Shown here in pieces: positions 24,428-32,672 of a DNA stretch of 64,000 nt. The DNA comes from CAZZCU01 sp964652825 (GTDB lineage Bacteria; Bdellovibrionota_B; Oligoflexia; Oligoflexales; CAZZCU01). The notes under the pieces were generated by a model, which worked only from the letters and a program-made list of their open reading frames with translations, searched no databases and was not told the origin of the DNA. Location: positions 1 through 64,000 of the forward strand of contig CAZZCU010000008.1 in assembly GCA_964652825.1 (NCBI GenBank). The letters are read 5' to 3'. Numbering within the stretch: position 1 is the first letter of the stretch; each line of letters starts with the position of its first letter. A program made the translations under genes and the position numbers.

Positions 24428-24952
24428 TCAATTAAGTACCTGGGCGATATGTGGCAGGTTGCGGTAGACACCGTCGAGATCCAGGCCGTAACCGATGACG
24501 AATTCTTTGCTGATGTTAAAGCCGACGTAATCCGGGGCGTGTTCCATGGCATGTGATTCGGGTTTGGCGAGCAGGCTACAGACTTTGAGGCTTTTTGGTT
24601 TTCTGGTGCGTAACATGCGCAGCAGATAATCTATGGTAATCCCGGTATCAATAATATCCTCGACTAATAAGACATCACGATTCTCAATATCAGTAGCCAA
24701 ATCCAGGGCGATGCGGACATGTCCGGTCGTGGTGGTGCCTTCGTAGCTGGCAACACTGATAAATTCAATCTGGGTCTCGCACTCAATGTTTCGCACTAAA
24801 TCCGCGAGAAAAATAAAAGCGCCCTTCAAGACGCCCACAACCAGGAGTGGTTGGCCACGATAGTCGTTCGAGATTTCACGTCCCAGCTCGGCCACGCGTT
24901 TGGCGATATCTTGAGCGGTAAACAGCGGCCTGGTTGTTAGCTTTGTACTCAC
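24428..24952 (-). CDS. hpt: Hypoxanthine phosphoribosyltransferase
   Basis: This salvage enzyme converts hypoxanthine (and guanine) plus PRPP to IMP or GMP. In 174 residues the PRPP-binding loop VLLVEDIIDTGITIDYLL (about 99-116) is exact, along with the VGVLKGAFIFLADLVRNI cis-peptide loop and the flexible loop SYEGTTTTG. C-terminal FVIGYGLDLDGVYRNLP is diagnostic for bacterial HPRT. It starts at GTG with AGGAG 5 bases upstream, 12 bases after the punA stop. It is the last gene of the deoA-punA-hpt run. Confidence 0.96.
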   Translation of the reverse strand: MSTKLTTRPLFTAQDIAKRVAELGREISNDYRGQPLLVVGVLKGAFIFLADLVRNIECETQIEFISVASYEGTTTTGHVRIALDLATDIENRDVLLVEDIIDTGITIDYLLRMLRTRKPKSLKVCSLLAKPESHAMEHAPDYVGFNISKEFVIGYGLDLDGVYRNLPHIAQVLN

Positions 24953-24964
24953 CTGAGCTCCTAA

Positions 24965-25786
24965 CTAAAGTGGCAACGTGCTGATCGCGGTCTTCAGAAT
25001 GCGTTTTAGTTCCTGGCTATGTTTGGCGCTGATATCGAGAACGTGCTGATGATCGATGTTAACACCGAGACCGCCGCATAAGTTTGTGACAAACGATAAA
25101 CAACCCACCCGCAGATTGAGTTGTCGTGCGGCAATAACTTCCTGCACGGTACTCATACCGATAACATCACCGCCAAGTGTAGCGAACATTCTTGTCTCGG
25201 CAGGGGTTTCATAAGTGGGGCCCAGCGTGCCGATATAAACACCGGTTTTGTTGTGACAAAGATTCCGCAGAACCTGCAACCACTCCGCGTCAAAGCCTTG
25301 GGTCATGTCGACAAATTGTTTGCCCAGCTCCCGTGCCTCGTCGGTCAGACAATTATGTCCACTTAGATTAATTTGATCACGAATAGCCATGACATCGCCG
25401 GGACGAAGCTTAGTATGCAAGCCACCCGCGGCATTGGTCAGCAGTACGCCAGTGACACCGCAATTGGCGAGCACGCGCAATGTATGCACGACGTCGTGCG
25501 CGCTGAATCCCTCGTACATATGCACTCGTCCCGAGACGATCACGCATTCACGGTCACCCACTTTGGAGAACAATAACGATTGACCATGCCCCGCGACCTT
25601 CGGCACAGGAAAACCGCTCAGATCTTTGAGATTCAATTCCAAGCTGAAGCTGAGGTCGTCAAGAACCTGCTTGAATCCTGATCCCAGGATGATCGCAAGC
25701 TTGGGCAGTGGTCGGCCGTTGAGATGCTGGCGGAGGGATTCACTGCTTTTATTAATCCGTTCGAGCAGTGTTGTCGCGTGATTCAT
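24965..25786 (-). CDS. punA: Purine nucleoside phosphorylase, trimeric type
   Basis: This phosphorolyses inosine and guanosine to the free base and ribose 1-phosphate. The 273-residue protein begins its domain with LAIILGSGFKQVLDD (phosphate-binding serine in GSG), continues with VAGHGQSLLF and SGRVHMYEGF, LTNAAGGL and GTLGPTYETPAETRM; the purine-binding segment is SFVTNLCGGL. These are motifs of the trimeric class I family. The start overlaps the deoA stop by 4 bases (ATGA on the minus strand), consistent with translational coupling. Its hypoxanthine product is the substrate of the next gene, hpt. Confidence 0.95.
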   Translation of the reverse strand: MNHATTLLERINKSSESLRQHLNGRPLPKLAIILGSGFKQVLDDLSFSLELNLKDLSGFPVPKVAGHGQSLLFSKVGDRECVIVSGRVHMYEGFSAHDVVHTLRVLANCGVTGVLLTNAAGGLHTKLRPGDVMAIRDQINLSGHNCLTDEARELGKQFVDMTQGFDAEWLQVLRNLCHNKTGVYIGTLGPTYETPAETRMFATLGGDVIGMSTVQEVIAARQLNLRVGCLSFVTNLCGGLGVNIDHQHVLDISAKHSQELKRILKTAISTLPL

Positions 25787-27090
25787 CCGATCGTCTCCAG
25801 AATCAGCGCGGTTGGTGGTGCTTGTTCATCCAGCTCATAAGCGTTCATAATCAATTCAGTCGCGCGTTCGACTTTGCGATGATCATTGCCGTGAATGATC
25901 GCCACGGGCTCATCACTGGCAACATGGTCACCGTGATGTTTGAGATTGGTGAGACCAACCGCGTGATCGATTTCATCGCTGAGCAGTCGTCGCCCCCCAC
26001 CCAGCTCAAGGATTGCCAAACCGAGTTTACGCACATCGATTTTACTGACGACTTTGCCGGGTTTTCTGGCATGCACGGGTTTGATGATGGCGGCCTTGTG
26101 GAATTTCTCCGGGTGATCGAGATAACTGCGATCACCACCTTGTGCGGCAATAATCTCACAGAAACGTTCCCATGCCGCACCGCTTCGCAAATGCCCATGC
26201 AATTTAGCGATGATATCGTTTTCATCACGTTCAGGATAAGCCAGTTGAATCATCGCCGCCGCCAGGCCGATGCTAAGTTCGGTGGTATCCGCCGGTCCTT
26301 CGCCACGTAATACCGCTATCGACTCCAGCATTTCGAGCGTGTTGCCGGCATGGGTGCCAAGCGGACTGTCCATGCTGGTTAACAAACAGCGGGCTTTAAG
26401 TCCGCATTGACCCGCGACGTCAATCAGGCTTTCGGCCAAGTCGCGTGCTGATTCCACCGATTCCATGAAGGCTCCGGAGCCAAACTTGATATCCAACACC
26501 AGACCGCCGAGGCCTTCGGCCAGTTTCTTCGAGAGAATCGAGGCGGTGATGAGTGGAATCGATTCCACCGTCGCCGTGACATCACGCAACGCGTAGAGCT
26601 TCTGATCGAGAGGTGCGAGATCTCCCGATTGGCCGATGAAAGCGCCTCCGTAGCGACGCACCAACTGTTGAGTTTCCTCGGCGCTTATACGCACGCGGAT
26701 TCCTGGTATCGATTCCAACTTGTCGAGCGTTCCGCCGGTATGTCCCAAGCCGCGTCCGGACATCATCGGCACCCGTACGCCTTCGAGTACGCACAGCGGT
26801 AAAAGGATCAATGATGTTTTGTCGCCTACGCCACCGGTACTGTGCTTATCAACAACATTGGCGCGCGAGCCCTCCCATTGCAAAACTTTGCCGGAGTCGC
26901 GCATGATGCTGGTCAGGATCGAAGTTTCCTTGCGATTCATGCCCCGCAGGAAGATCGCCATTAGCAAGGCACTGGCTTGATAATCGGCAACGCTGCCGGT
27001 CAGATAACCGGTGAAGAAATCCGTCAACTCGGCTTCCGTTAGCTCAGCACCTTGACGTTTTTTGCGAATAATTTCCTGAGCAGGTGTCAC
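25783..27090 (-). CDS. deoA: Thymidine/pyrimidine-nucleoside phosphorylase
   Basis: This enzyme splits thymidine and other pyrimidine deoxynucleosides with phosphate. The 435-residue protein has the hallmark VVDKHSTGGVGDKTSLILLP (phosphate-binding), then SGRGLGHTGGTLDKLE, then GGLVLDIKFGSGAF, all typical of the family. It uses a GTG start (27088-27090) with AAAGG upstream, and lies 16 bases after the stop of a large unknown exported gene on the same strand. DeoA versus Pdp cannot be separated by eye. Confidence 0.95.
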   Translation of the reverse strand: MTPAQEIIRKKRQGAELTEAELTDFFTGYLTGSVADYQASALLMAIFLRGMNRKETSILTSIMRDSGKVLQWEGSRANVVDKHSTGGVGDKTSLILLPLCVLEGVRVPMMSGRGLGHTGGTLDKLESIPGIRVRISAEETQQLVRRYGGAFIGQSGDLAPLDQKLYALRDVTATVESIPLITASILSKKLAEGLGGLVLDIKFGSGAFMESVESARDLAESLIDVAGQCGLKARCLLTSMDSPLGTHAGNTLEMLESIAVLRGEGPADTTELSIGLAAAMIQLAYPERDENDIIAKLHGHLRSGAAWERFCEIIAAQGGDRSYLDHPEKFHKAAIIKPVHARKPGKVVSKIDVRKLGLAILELGGGRRLLSDEIDHAVGLTNLKHHGDHVASDEPVAIIHGNDHRKVERATELIMNAYELDEQAPPTALILETIG

Positions 27091-27106
27091 AAATAACCTT
27101 TTAACT

Positions 27107-29311
27107 CTAGCGTGATGAGTGAGGTACTGATTTGGGGTCTAATGGCAAATACGTGGTCGTGCCAAGTACCATTTCAGCACCTTTAGTTGGAGCATCTTTA
27201 TCATTGCGGGAAAAATCTTTTACACCATGCAATTCAAAACGCAACCATGACTGATTTTTGCCGGGGATCGTCATATTCAAAACATCTGTTCCTGGAGCCG
27301 AGATGGATGTTTCGCTGACAATACCTGAGTCGCCGTAAGCGACAATTTTGATTGGGCGAAAACCGGGCTCGACATATAGTTTGAGATCCGCCGCGATGTT
27401 CAGAATACGTCCCGATCGATCACGATTGGCGGCGATTTTTGGTGTTTCAATCGCCGCACTGTCCGCCGTACTGGTGTCACTATAAGCATTGAGCGGGATG
27501 GAGGTATGAGCGACCTGCCGTTGTAATTCAAAATACAATTCATCCATGCTGGTATGTTGTCCGACCAGAGCGCAATCAAATAACAAATATGTCTGAGGTT
27601 TAAGAAGCCGCATAAACTTAATGTACGTGGCTCGTTCGATGCCGGCGGCTGGACATTGCATTTCGATATGAATATTGGTCTGCTTGCTTAATTCGGTGCG
27701 AAGCGTTTCAAACCAGCGATCGGAAACCTTATCTTTTAGTTGTTCCACCAATGTCTGTTTGGTTTTGGTATCCAGACCGTAAACGATTAGAGCTTGACCG
27801 GTGCCGCGTTCCACCAGCCGATCGCCACTGTTCAAGCGCAAATAACTGCGCTCCTGACTAAAACTGCGCGTGATGCTTTCCGGTATTGGATCCGTGCAAG
27901 TCAATGTCATGGGTTGGTCGGCGGCGACATTTACCGGCAATGTGCAGCTTATACCTTGTTGCAGATCGCGGATGCGCACACGGTAATGGCCGGCCGGCAA
28001 CAGCAAATCAACCGGCCACTGATTGGTACGCAAGCCGTTTCTGCTCAGATATAGATTCGTCGGTAACGTGCCCGGCAAGGCCGCGGCACGGGTAAAATTC
28101 GGACTATCGGCTTCGATGGCAATGAAGCCCGCCGCTGTCTTGCCGTTGGTTGCGGTTTTAATTTTTAGACTACCCAGCGGCCGCGGCGGCAGTGTCACTA
28201 TCAGTGGTTGTTGATCCTGCGGAGTGGCAGCAGGGACGCTGACTGGTGTTGTCAAACCAGAGAAGTTATCTTTGATGATCACATCGCCGGGAGTTGCCAA
28301 GGCGACCGTGATGCTGGACCCGGGAAGCAGATTCACCAGGTCAAGGAGTCGGCCATCGGCGCTATAAAGACTGAGCGAGCGTGCCATCTGGTTGGTAACA
28401 TGACTTTCCTGGGTTGCGTGAACGGCGACCTTAGGTGCGGATTCATGTTGCGTTTTGGCAAAGCGCGTCGCCAACCCTAAAGCTGATCTGACGGCAGGTA
28501 TTAGTATCGTGGTGCTTTTGGCATTGGCTTGTTTAGTTTTTGCGTACCAGTCGCCGCTGATCTGCTGGAAGGGTGCCTGTTTTTGCACTACGGCGACCGA
28601 ATAATCCGCATCCACCAATGCCAGTACATCGTGCTCATCGATGCGACTGGTTATCGGCGTCTGGCCGGCGGCATTAAAGGCAACCAACAATGACTGTGGA
28701 TTGTCGCCGCGCTGGTGGATAAACAAACCGGATTGATCCGCGCGCACGCTGAATTCAATCTGATACTGATAGCTTGATTTTGCATCCGTGAATTCAAGCG
28801 AGACTTTGGCTTCATGCTCCTGAGGCTGCTTGGCGAACGCCACGCGCGCGAGCCGAAAATCCAGATTATCAGTACGGAATAAGCGTACCGGTGCGGCGAA
28901 AGCCACCGACCGGTAAATGGCTTCGTCATTGCTGGCACGCAGGAATATGGCAGATACCAGCGTATAGGTGGTGAGTTTTTGCGAGGTGGACATGCCCGGT
29001 AAAACATATTGTTCGCGGCCGCGGCTAAGCAGCAATGAGCCACCGTGCTCCCGTAAATGCGGCATTTGCCGGATTAGATCGAGGTCGATAACGCGGATTT
29101 GCGTCTCCGTAGTCTCTTTGACTAGCTGACTAGGGCTAAGAGCTGCGGCAACGGGAGCTTCTATATCCGGGTTTTTCGTCGCGCAAGCAAAATTTGACGT
29201 AACTATTTGAAATAAAAGAATTATTTTGGATAATTGACAAAGTGAAATGCGGAATTTTCTTGACAACGAATTAAAAATGGTTAAATATTTAAAGTCTTTC
29301 ATATGCTTCAT
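27107..29311 (-). CDS. Large exported protein of unknown function
   Basis: This 734-residue protein has an N-terminal signal: a positive stretch, then a hydrophobic core IILLFQIVTSNFACA (about residues 30-44) with a possible cleavage after ACA, or a poorly matching lipobox ending at the same cysteine. The rest looks beta-rich and extracytoplasmic, with repeated short segments such as TPVSVPAATPQDQQPLIVTLPPRP followed by GSLKIKTATNGKTAAGF, reminiscent of PEGA- or carboxypeptidase-regulatory-like repeats. A more ordered part of about 120 residues (LIVYGLDTKTKQTLVEQLKD...) may be an enzyme-like or binding domain. No family was recognised. The first 45 codons are AT-richer than the rest, and there is no good ribosome site before ATG 29311 or ATG 29302. 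It precedes deoA by 16 bases and may be cotranscribed with it. Confidence 0.7.
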   Translation of the reverse strand: MKHMKDFKYLTIFNSLSRKFRISLCQLSKIILLFQIVTSNFACATKNPDIEAPVAAALSPSQLVKETTETQIRVIDLDLIRQMPHLREHGGSLLLSRGREQYVLPGMSTSQKLTTYTLVSAIFLRASNDEAIYRSVAFAAPVRLFRTDNLDFRLARVAFAKQPQEHEAKVSLEFTDAKSSYQYQIEFSVRADQSGLFIHQRGDNPQSLLVAFNAAGQTPITSRIDEHDVLALVDADYSVAVVQKQAPFQQISGDWYAKTKQANAKSTTILIPAVRSALGLATRFAKTQHESAPKVAVHATQESHVTNQMARSLSLYSADGRLLDLVNLLPGSSITVALATPGDVIIKDNFSGLTTPVSVPAATPQDQQPLIVTLPPRPLGSLKIKTATNGKTAAGFIAIEADSPNFTRAAALPGTLPTNLYLSRNGLRTNQWPVDLLLPAGHYRVRIRDLQQGISCTLPVNVAADQPMTLTCTDPIPESITRSFSQERSYLRLNSGDRLVERGTGQALIVYGLDTKTKQTLVEQLKDKVSDRWFETLRTELSKQTNIHIEMQCPAAGIERATYIKFMRLLKPQTYLLFDCALVGQHTSMDELYFELQRQVAHTSIPLNAYSDTSTADSAAIETPKIAANRDRSGRILNIAADLKLYVEPGFRPIKIVAYGDSGIVSETSISAPGTDVLNMTIPGKNQSWLRFELHGVKDFSRNDKDAPTKGAEMVLGTTTYLPLDPKSVPHSSR

Positions 29312-29321
29312 TAACTATTAA

Positions 29322-29336
29322 TTGATTTTTAATCAA
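29322..29336. repeat. Short inverted repeat between divergent genes
   Basis: TTGATT-TTT-AATCAA sits in the 37-base gap between two divergent genes, 11 bases before the minus-strand ATG. It may be an operator or hold -35-like hexamers for both directions. No other support was found. Confidence 0.3.
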
Positions 29337-29348
29337 ATCAGGTGCGAC

Positions 29349-29585
29349 ATGACGTTAGAAATCGCAAAAGATTTTAACTCCAACAAAATTAAACGTTTAC
29401 CGCCTTCAGTCGTAAAAGATATCGAGCTCAAAAACCACGCGCGGCGCTTAGCCAATTTGTCGCCTATCAAAATCAAAGTCCGCCAGTGTATTTCCTGTGG
29501 CGCTTTGTTTGAGTCAGCCGGCAACCGTACATGTGGCTGCAATACCCGCAGTACCGGCTATATTGCAGGACGTGAGATAATCTAG
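29349..29585 (+). CDS. Small single-zinc-ribbon protein
   Basis: This is a 78-residue protein whose C-terminal half holds CISCGALFESAGNRTCGC, a CxxC...CxC arrangement consistent with a single zinc ribbon or knuckle. The N-terminal half is basic and helical (KIKRLPPSVVKDIELKNHARRL). ATG at 29349 was chosen because AGGTG lies 5 bases upstream; an in-frame TTG at 29322 would start in the inverted repeat. The CxxCGxxFxSxGxxxxxC pattern recalls short zinc-ribbon proteins in alphaproteobacteria and phages. A DNA- or RNA-binding role is a guess. A strong terminator follows. Confidence 0.75.
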   Translation: MTLEIAKDFNSNKIKRLPPSVVKDIELKNHARRLANLSPIKIKVRQCISCGALFESAGNRTCGCNTRSTGYIAGREII

Positions 29586-29617
29586 CAACCCCGTAATTAG
29601 TGAAAATAACGAGTATT

Positions 29618-29651
29618 TCGGCGATTTCTCCGGGGATCGCCGATTTTTTTT
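29618..29651 (+). terminator. Strong intrinsic terminator
   Basis: A perfect 8-bp stem TCGGCGAT/ATCGCCGA (29618-29625 with 29636-29643), a 10-base loop and an eight-T run (29644-29651) follow the zinc-ribbon gene by 33 bases. Confidence 0.92.
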
Positions 29652-29729
29652 CTCAAAGCCGGCTAATTCCCACCGATAAAGACTCAATCAAGGTTCTGAT
29701 AAATCGCAAAAAAGCGGCTGGGAGAATCA

Positions 29730-30086
29730 GTGAGCGAAATTCGCTTCGATCGCAAACCCTACAACGTCACCTATGTTGATCTCAAAGGTGATCAGAAAAC
29801 CATACGTCGCGTGCCGCCGCCCAAGCTGCACGAGATGTTGCCGACGGACGTGGTGGAGTTAACGACTAAAAAGAATGATGACTTTCAGGCGGGCGATCAA
29901 TTTACCGTCAAGCATATCAATGCGCGCCATCCGAACATTATTCAGATTGATGATGGCGACGGCAATGCGACTTTCGTTCCCTACTTTGATCTAAAGCTGG
30001 AGCCGAGTGGAGAGATGGCGCCGCGTGACGGACAAACAGCGCCGCATGAAGTACCGGCTCGCAATCGCTACCTCTTGTGGCCGTGA
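29730..30086 (+). CDS. Unrecognised 118-residue protein
   Basis: This soluble protein starts at GTG with GGGAG 7 bases upstream. It is beta-rich: VDLKGDQKTIRRVPPPK, then a segment DVVELTTKKNDDFQAGDQF and VKHINARHPNIIQIDDGDG, a pattern that could form a small SH3-like or OB-like barrel. The last 25 residues look unstructured. No family, signal peptide or catalytic motif was recognised. It is isolated between a terminator and a convergent lipoprotein gene, so it is probably monocistronic. Confidence 0.65.
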   Translation: MSEIRFDRKPYNVTYVDLKGDQKTIRRVPPPKLHEMLPTDVVELTTKKNDDFQAGDQFTVKHINARHPNIIQIDDGDGNATFVPYFDLKLEPSGEMAPRDGQTAPHEVPARNRYLLWP

Positions 30087-30103
30087 GGCAGCGTGCGACC
30101 TAT

Positions 30104-31750
30104 TCAGGTTCCGCTGCGAATGCAAGCCTTCGGTGCAACTGCAATTGTCGATGGTTCAAACTTGGTTAGATAAAAATCCACCATGGACCAGCCGATCAAC
30201 TCACTTTGTGCATCGTAAATCAAGAGGCGGTAGAAGTGGCGGCCATTGTCATTTGGTCCGCCGTCAAAAACAACCTGCGTAAAATCTTTGGTGGTTTTCG
30301 AGCGTATGCTTTCGCTGTGCACCGGCGCCCAGACCAGTTTTTGTTGCTGATCGGTGCAGCGAACCGCCCGTTCGAGTTGAATCAGTTTGGCATTGACCTG
30401 AAAGTTGGCTTTGAGAGGAATTTGTTCCCCAGCCTGATAAGCTTTGCGCTCGCTTGCTAGACGTAATGTTGCTTCGCCGTTGATCATATAGTCGTCAGAA
30501 CTAAGATAGGCCCAAAAAATAGTTTCGTCATAATCAGGGATATCACCCCATTGATAAAAACTCTGAGAGCTTTGGTGCTGAAAGGTGACGCCAGTTTTGC
30601 TGTTTGGCGTGACACACTTGCTGAAATCAATAGCCTCATTTTTTTCTTTCAGTTTGGTACAAACGGCGCTGACAATCACACCCAGATGCGACAGCTGCCA
30701 ACTCGAAAACCAGGTTGGATCAGCGTAGGTCCGAATCCCCTCGACGTAGCGTCCGGATTGACCGACCAACATGATCACGATGGCATCATTGATAACCGTC
30801 GATTTGCCAGCGTTATCGGTTATCTCAACCACGTTTTCGTGCGGGGTTACCTGTAGGGGTTTTTCGACGATATTTTGATTAGGTGGAATCACGTAGTGCG
30901 CGCGCAAGCGCGCTTGTTCGCTATCACCGGTGCGAGCGGGATTTTGCAGCTCCAGGCACGCTGACAGATTGAGCGGGCAGTGAATAACATGGATGCGCGT
31001 TGGCTGATTTTTTTGTTCGTTGGATGGGATTGTCGTCAGCTCAAACTGGCGGGCGTTATTGCCGATCTGTGACGAGTCATCGCGTAGCTGGAACAAACGC
31101 CGATCCGGTTCGTCAAAGTCTTCAACGTTGATCGCCGGCTGTTCTTTCTTGAGCTCAAGGATCTGGGCATCGCGAGGATCCTGCCAGACGTCGCCTTGGT
31201 TCAGTGTCTCGATCAAATTGCGTGCGAAGACCACGCGCACATTGCGCCGTTGTGCTTCGCCGCGCCGATGCAGTTGTGCAAGTTGCCAGATCCACTGGAA
31301 TTTTTCGGCCGGGGTTGCTGGTGCCGGATTGAGTTCAATTTGCGCGGCGTCAAGTTCGGCGCGAATCCACTTGGCATAGTGTTCGATTTGTACTTCCAGT
31401 TCGTGGGCTTGTTCATGACCAACGAGACCAAGCGTTTGTTGGGGAATGCCAAAAGCATTTTCCGTCAGTGCAAAGCCAAGGGTACGTCGATTAGTTTCGT
31501 TACCGCCGTTGGTATAAACCGCCGAAGCAGGAGCGGCATTCATTTTTGATTCGGTGAACGCGGCCGCCATCAGCATGCGCACGGGAATACGTTGGCTTTG
31601 CGCATGACGGTGAAACTCCTGTTCGACTTTGCTCATGGGAACTTTGCCGCCACCGCCTTTTTTGTCAGCGTCGCCGCAAGTGGTTGCCAAAGCCGCAATA
31701 GCAAGAAGAGTCACGGGTAATAGATATGAGCGAAGTTTACTGGCGTTCAT
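30104..31750 (-). CDS. Probable lipoprotein with transglycosylase-like N-terminus
   Basis: This 548-residue exported protein begins MNASKLRSYLLPVTLL and has a hydrophobic core ending ALATTCG, a plausible but imperfect lipobox, followed by a Gly/Lys linker. Next comes RIPVRMLMAAAFTESKMN, which resembles the catalytic-glutamate helix of SLT-type lytic transglycosylases (family pattern L-x-A-x-x-x-x-E-S), with a later AFGIPQQTLG in the place of the GLMQ motif. The remaining 400 residues are unknown, with several cysteines and a beta-rich C-terminal part. ATG at 31750 was chosen over an in-frame start at 31777 because GGGAG lies 7 bases upstream. Function is uncertain; peptidoglycan binding or cleavage is inference. 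Confidence 0.6.
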   Translation of the reverse strand: MNASKLRSYLLPVTLLAIAALATTCGDADKKGGGGKVPMSKVEQEFHRHAQSQRIPVRMLMAAAFTESKMNAAPASAVYTNGGNETNRRTLGFALTENAFGIPQQTLGLVGHEQAHELEVQIEHYAKWIRAELDAAQIELNPAPATPAEKFQWIWQLAQLHRRGEAQRRNVRVVFARNLIETLNQGDVWQDPRDAQILELKKEQPAINVEDFDEPDRRLFQLRDDSSQIGNNARQFELTTIPSNEQKNQPTRIHVIHCPLNLSACLELQNPARTGDSEQARLRAHYVIPPNQNIVEKPLQVTPHENVVEITDNAGKSTVINDAIVIMLVGQSGRYVEGIRTYADPTWFSSWQLSHLGVIVSAVCTKLKEKNEAIDFSKCVTPNSKTGVTFQHQSSQSFYQWGDIPDYDETIFWAYLSSDDYMINGEATLRLASERKAYQAGEQIPLKANFQVNAKLIQLERAVRCTDQQQKLVWAPVHSESIRSKTTKDFTQVVFDGGPNDNGRHFYRLLIYDAQSELIGWSMVDFYLTKFEPSTIAVAPKACIRSGT

Positions 31751-31775
31751 AAGATACTCCCTATTTATTACATCC

Positions 31776-31781
31776 ATTATA
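31776..31781 (-). promoter_or_regulatory. Likely -10 element of the lipoprotein gene
   Basis: A perfect TATAAT on the minus strand lies 26 bases before the ATG at 31750. A -35 hexamer was not obvious. Confidence 0.45.
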
Positions 31782-31868
31782 ACGCAGCTAGGTTTGCCCG
31801 TCTGCTATCGGAGATAGAAAAGGTGCTGATGCCGACGCGGTGCTACGGTATTTTTGGTATTTGCCAAA

Positions 31869-32672
31869 TTAGCCCCGGAAGTTCGGAGATTCCCGGAACT
31901 TGGTCAGTGCTTGCCAGCGGCCGCGATGCATATGGTCATGGGCGATCAGTAGCACGGGATTTTCCGTCTGCGTTGATTTGCGCCGCGTATACACCGACGA
32001 AGGAATGATGCCTTTGCCGCCATAGGTTTGGAGCCAGTGGTGTCGGGCGCTGAGCGAATTGCAAATGAGGACAGGCGTTTTATCCTGTGTGGTTTTGCGT
32101 GCGGCAAACTCGAAAGGACTCAGGATATTCACCAATGACGAATTTTTCTCGTCGTTGACATATTTATCAAGCGATTGATAGCCGAGTGTTTCGCAATTGC
32201 GAAACTTTTTTTTGCCGGGCTCGCGTGAGCTGAAAATAACATCCAGATTGCCTTTGGTGAATTCCTCTTCAAGCAAGCTTAAGTCGTGGATTTGCAGCTC
32301 GATGAGTTTAATGTTGCTGGTCGCAAACAAATACTGACAAAGACCGGTGGCAAGCGGCACCAGACCTTCGAGTGTGCCGACGGACAGGTGATCGGGTTCA
32401 GCCAGATTGAGCACGCTTTTCACATCAGCATCAAAGATGCGAGCGGCGTTGGCATAAATATTCACCAGCTTAAATGCTTCGGGTGTCCAGCCTGATTTGC
32501 GTTTGGCATCGCGATCAAGCAAGGTGACGCCGTAACGCTCCTCAAGCTTGACGATAATGCGCGACATCTGTGGTTGGCTGAGACCAATATGCGGTGCGGC
32601 ATTCGACAGGTTCGGATAAGCGATCGCCCTGCTTAGGACATAAAGATCCCAATTTAGATAGTCTGTGGCCAT
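31869..32672 (-). CDS. LysR-type transcription regulator
   Basis: This 267-residue regulator begins MATDYLNWDLYVLSRAIAYP and shows a LysR winged-helix HTH: LSNAAPHIGLSQPQMSRIIVKLEERYGVTLLDRD (the segment around residues 21-55). A shortened effector domain follows, starting DHLSVGTLEGLVPL. It is shorter than the usual 290-310 residues. ATG at 32672 has a GGGGGAG ribosome site and overlaps the end of dus by 19 bases; an upstream in-frame ATG at 32756 would run deep into dus. Its linkage to dus and rpoD implies cotranscription. Target genes and inducer are unknown. Confidence 0.8.
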   Translation of the reverse strand: MATDYLNWDLYVLSRAIAYPNLSNAAPHIGLSQPQMSRIIVKLEERYGVTLLDRDAKRKSGWTPEAFKLVNIYANAARIFDADVKSVLNLAEPDHLSVGTLEGLVPLATGLCQYLFATSNIKLIELQIHDLSLLEEEFTKGNLDVIFSSREPGKKKFRNCETLGYQSLDKYVNDEKNSSLVNILSPFEFAARKTTQDKTPVLICNSLSARHHWLQTYGGKGIIPSSVYTRRKSTQTENPVLLIAHDHMHRGRWQALTKFRESPNFRG

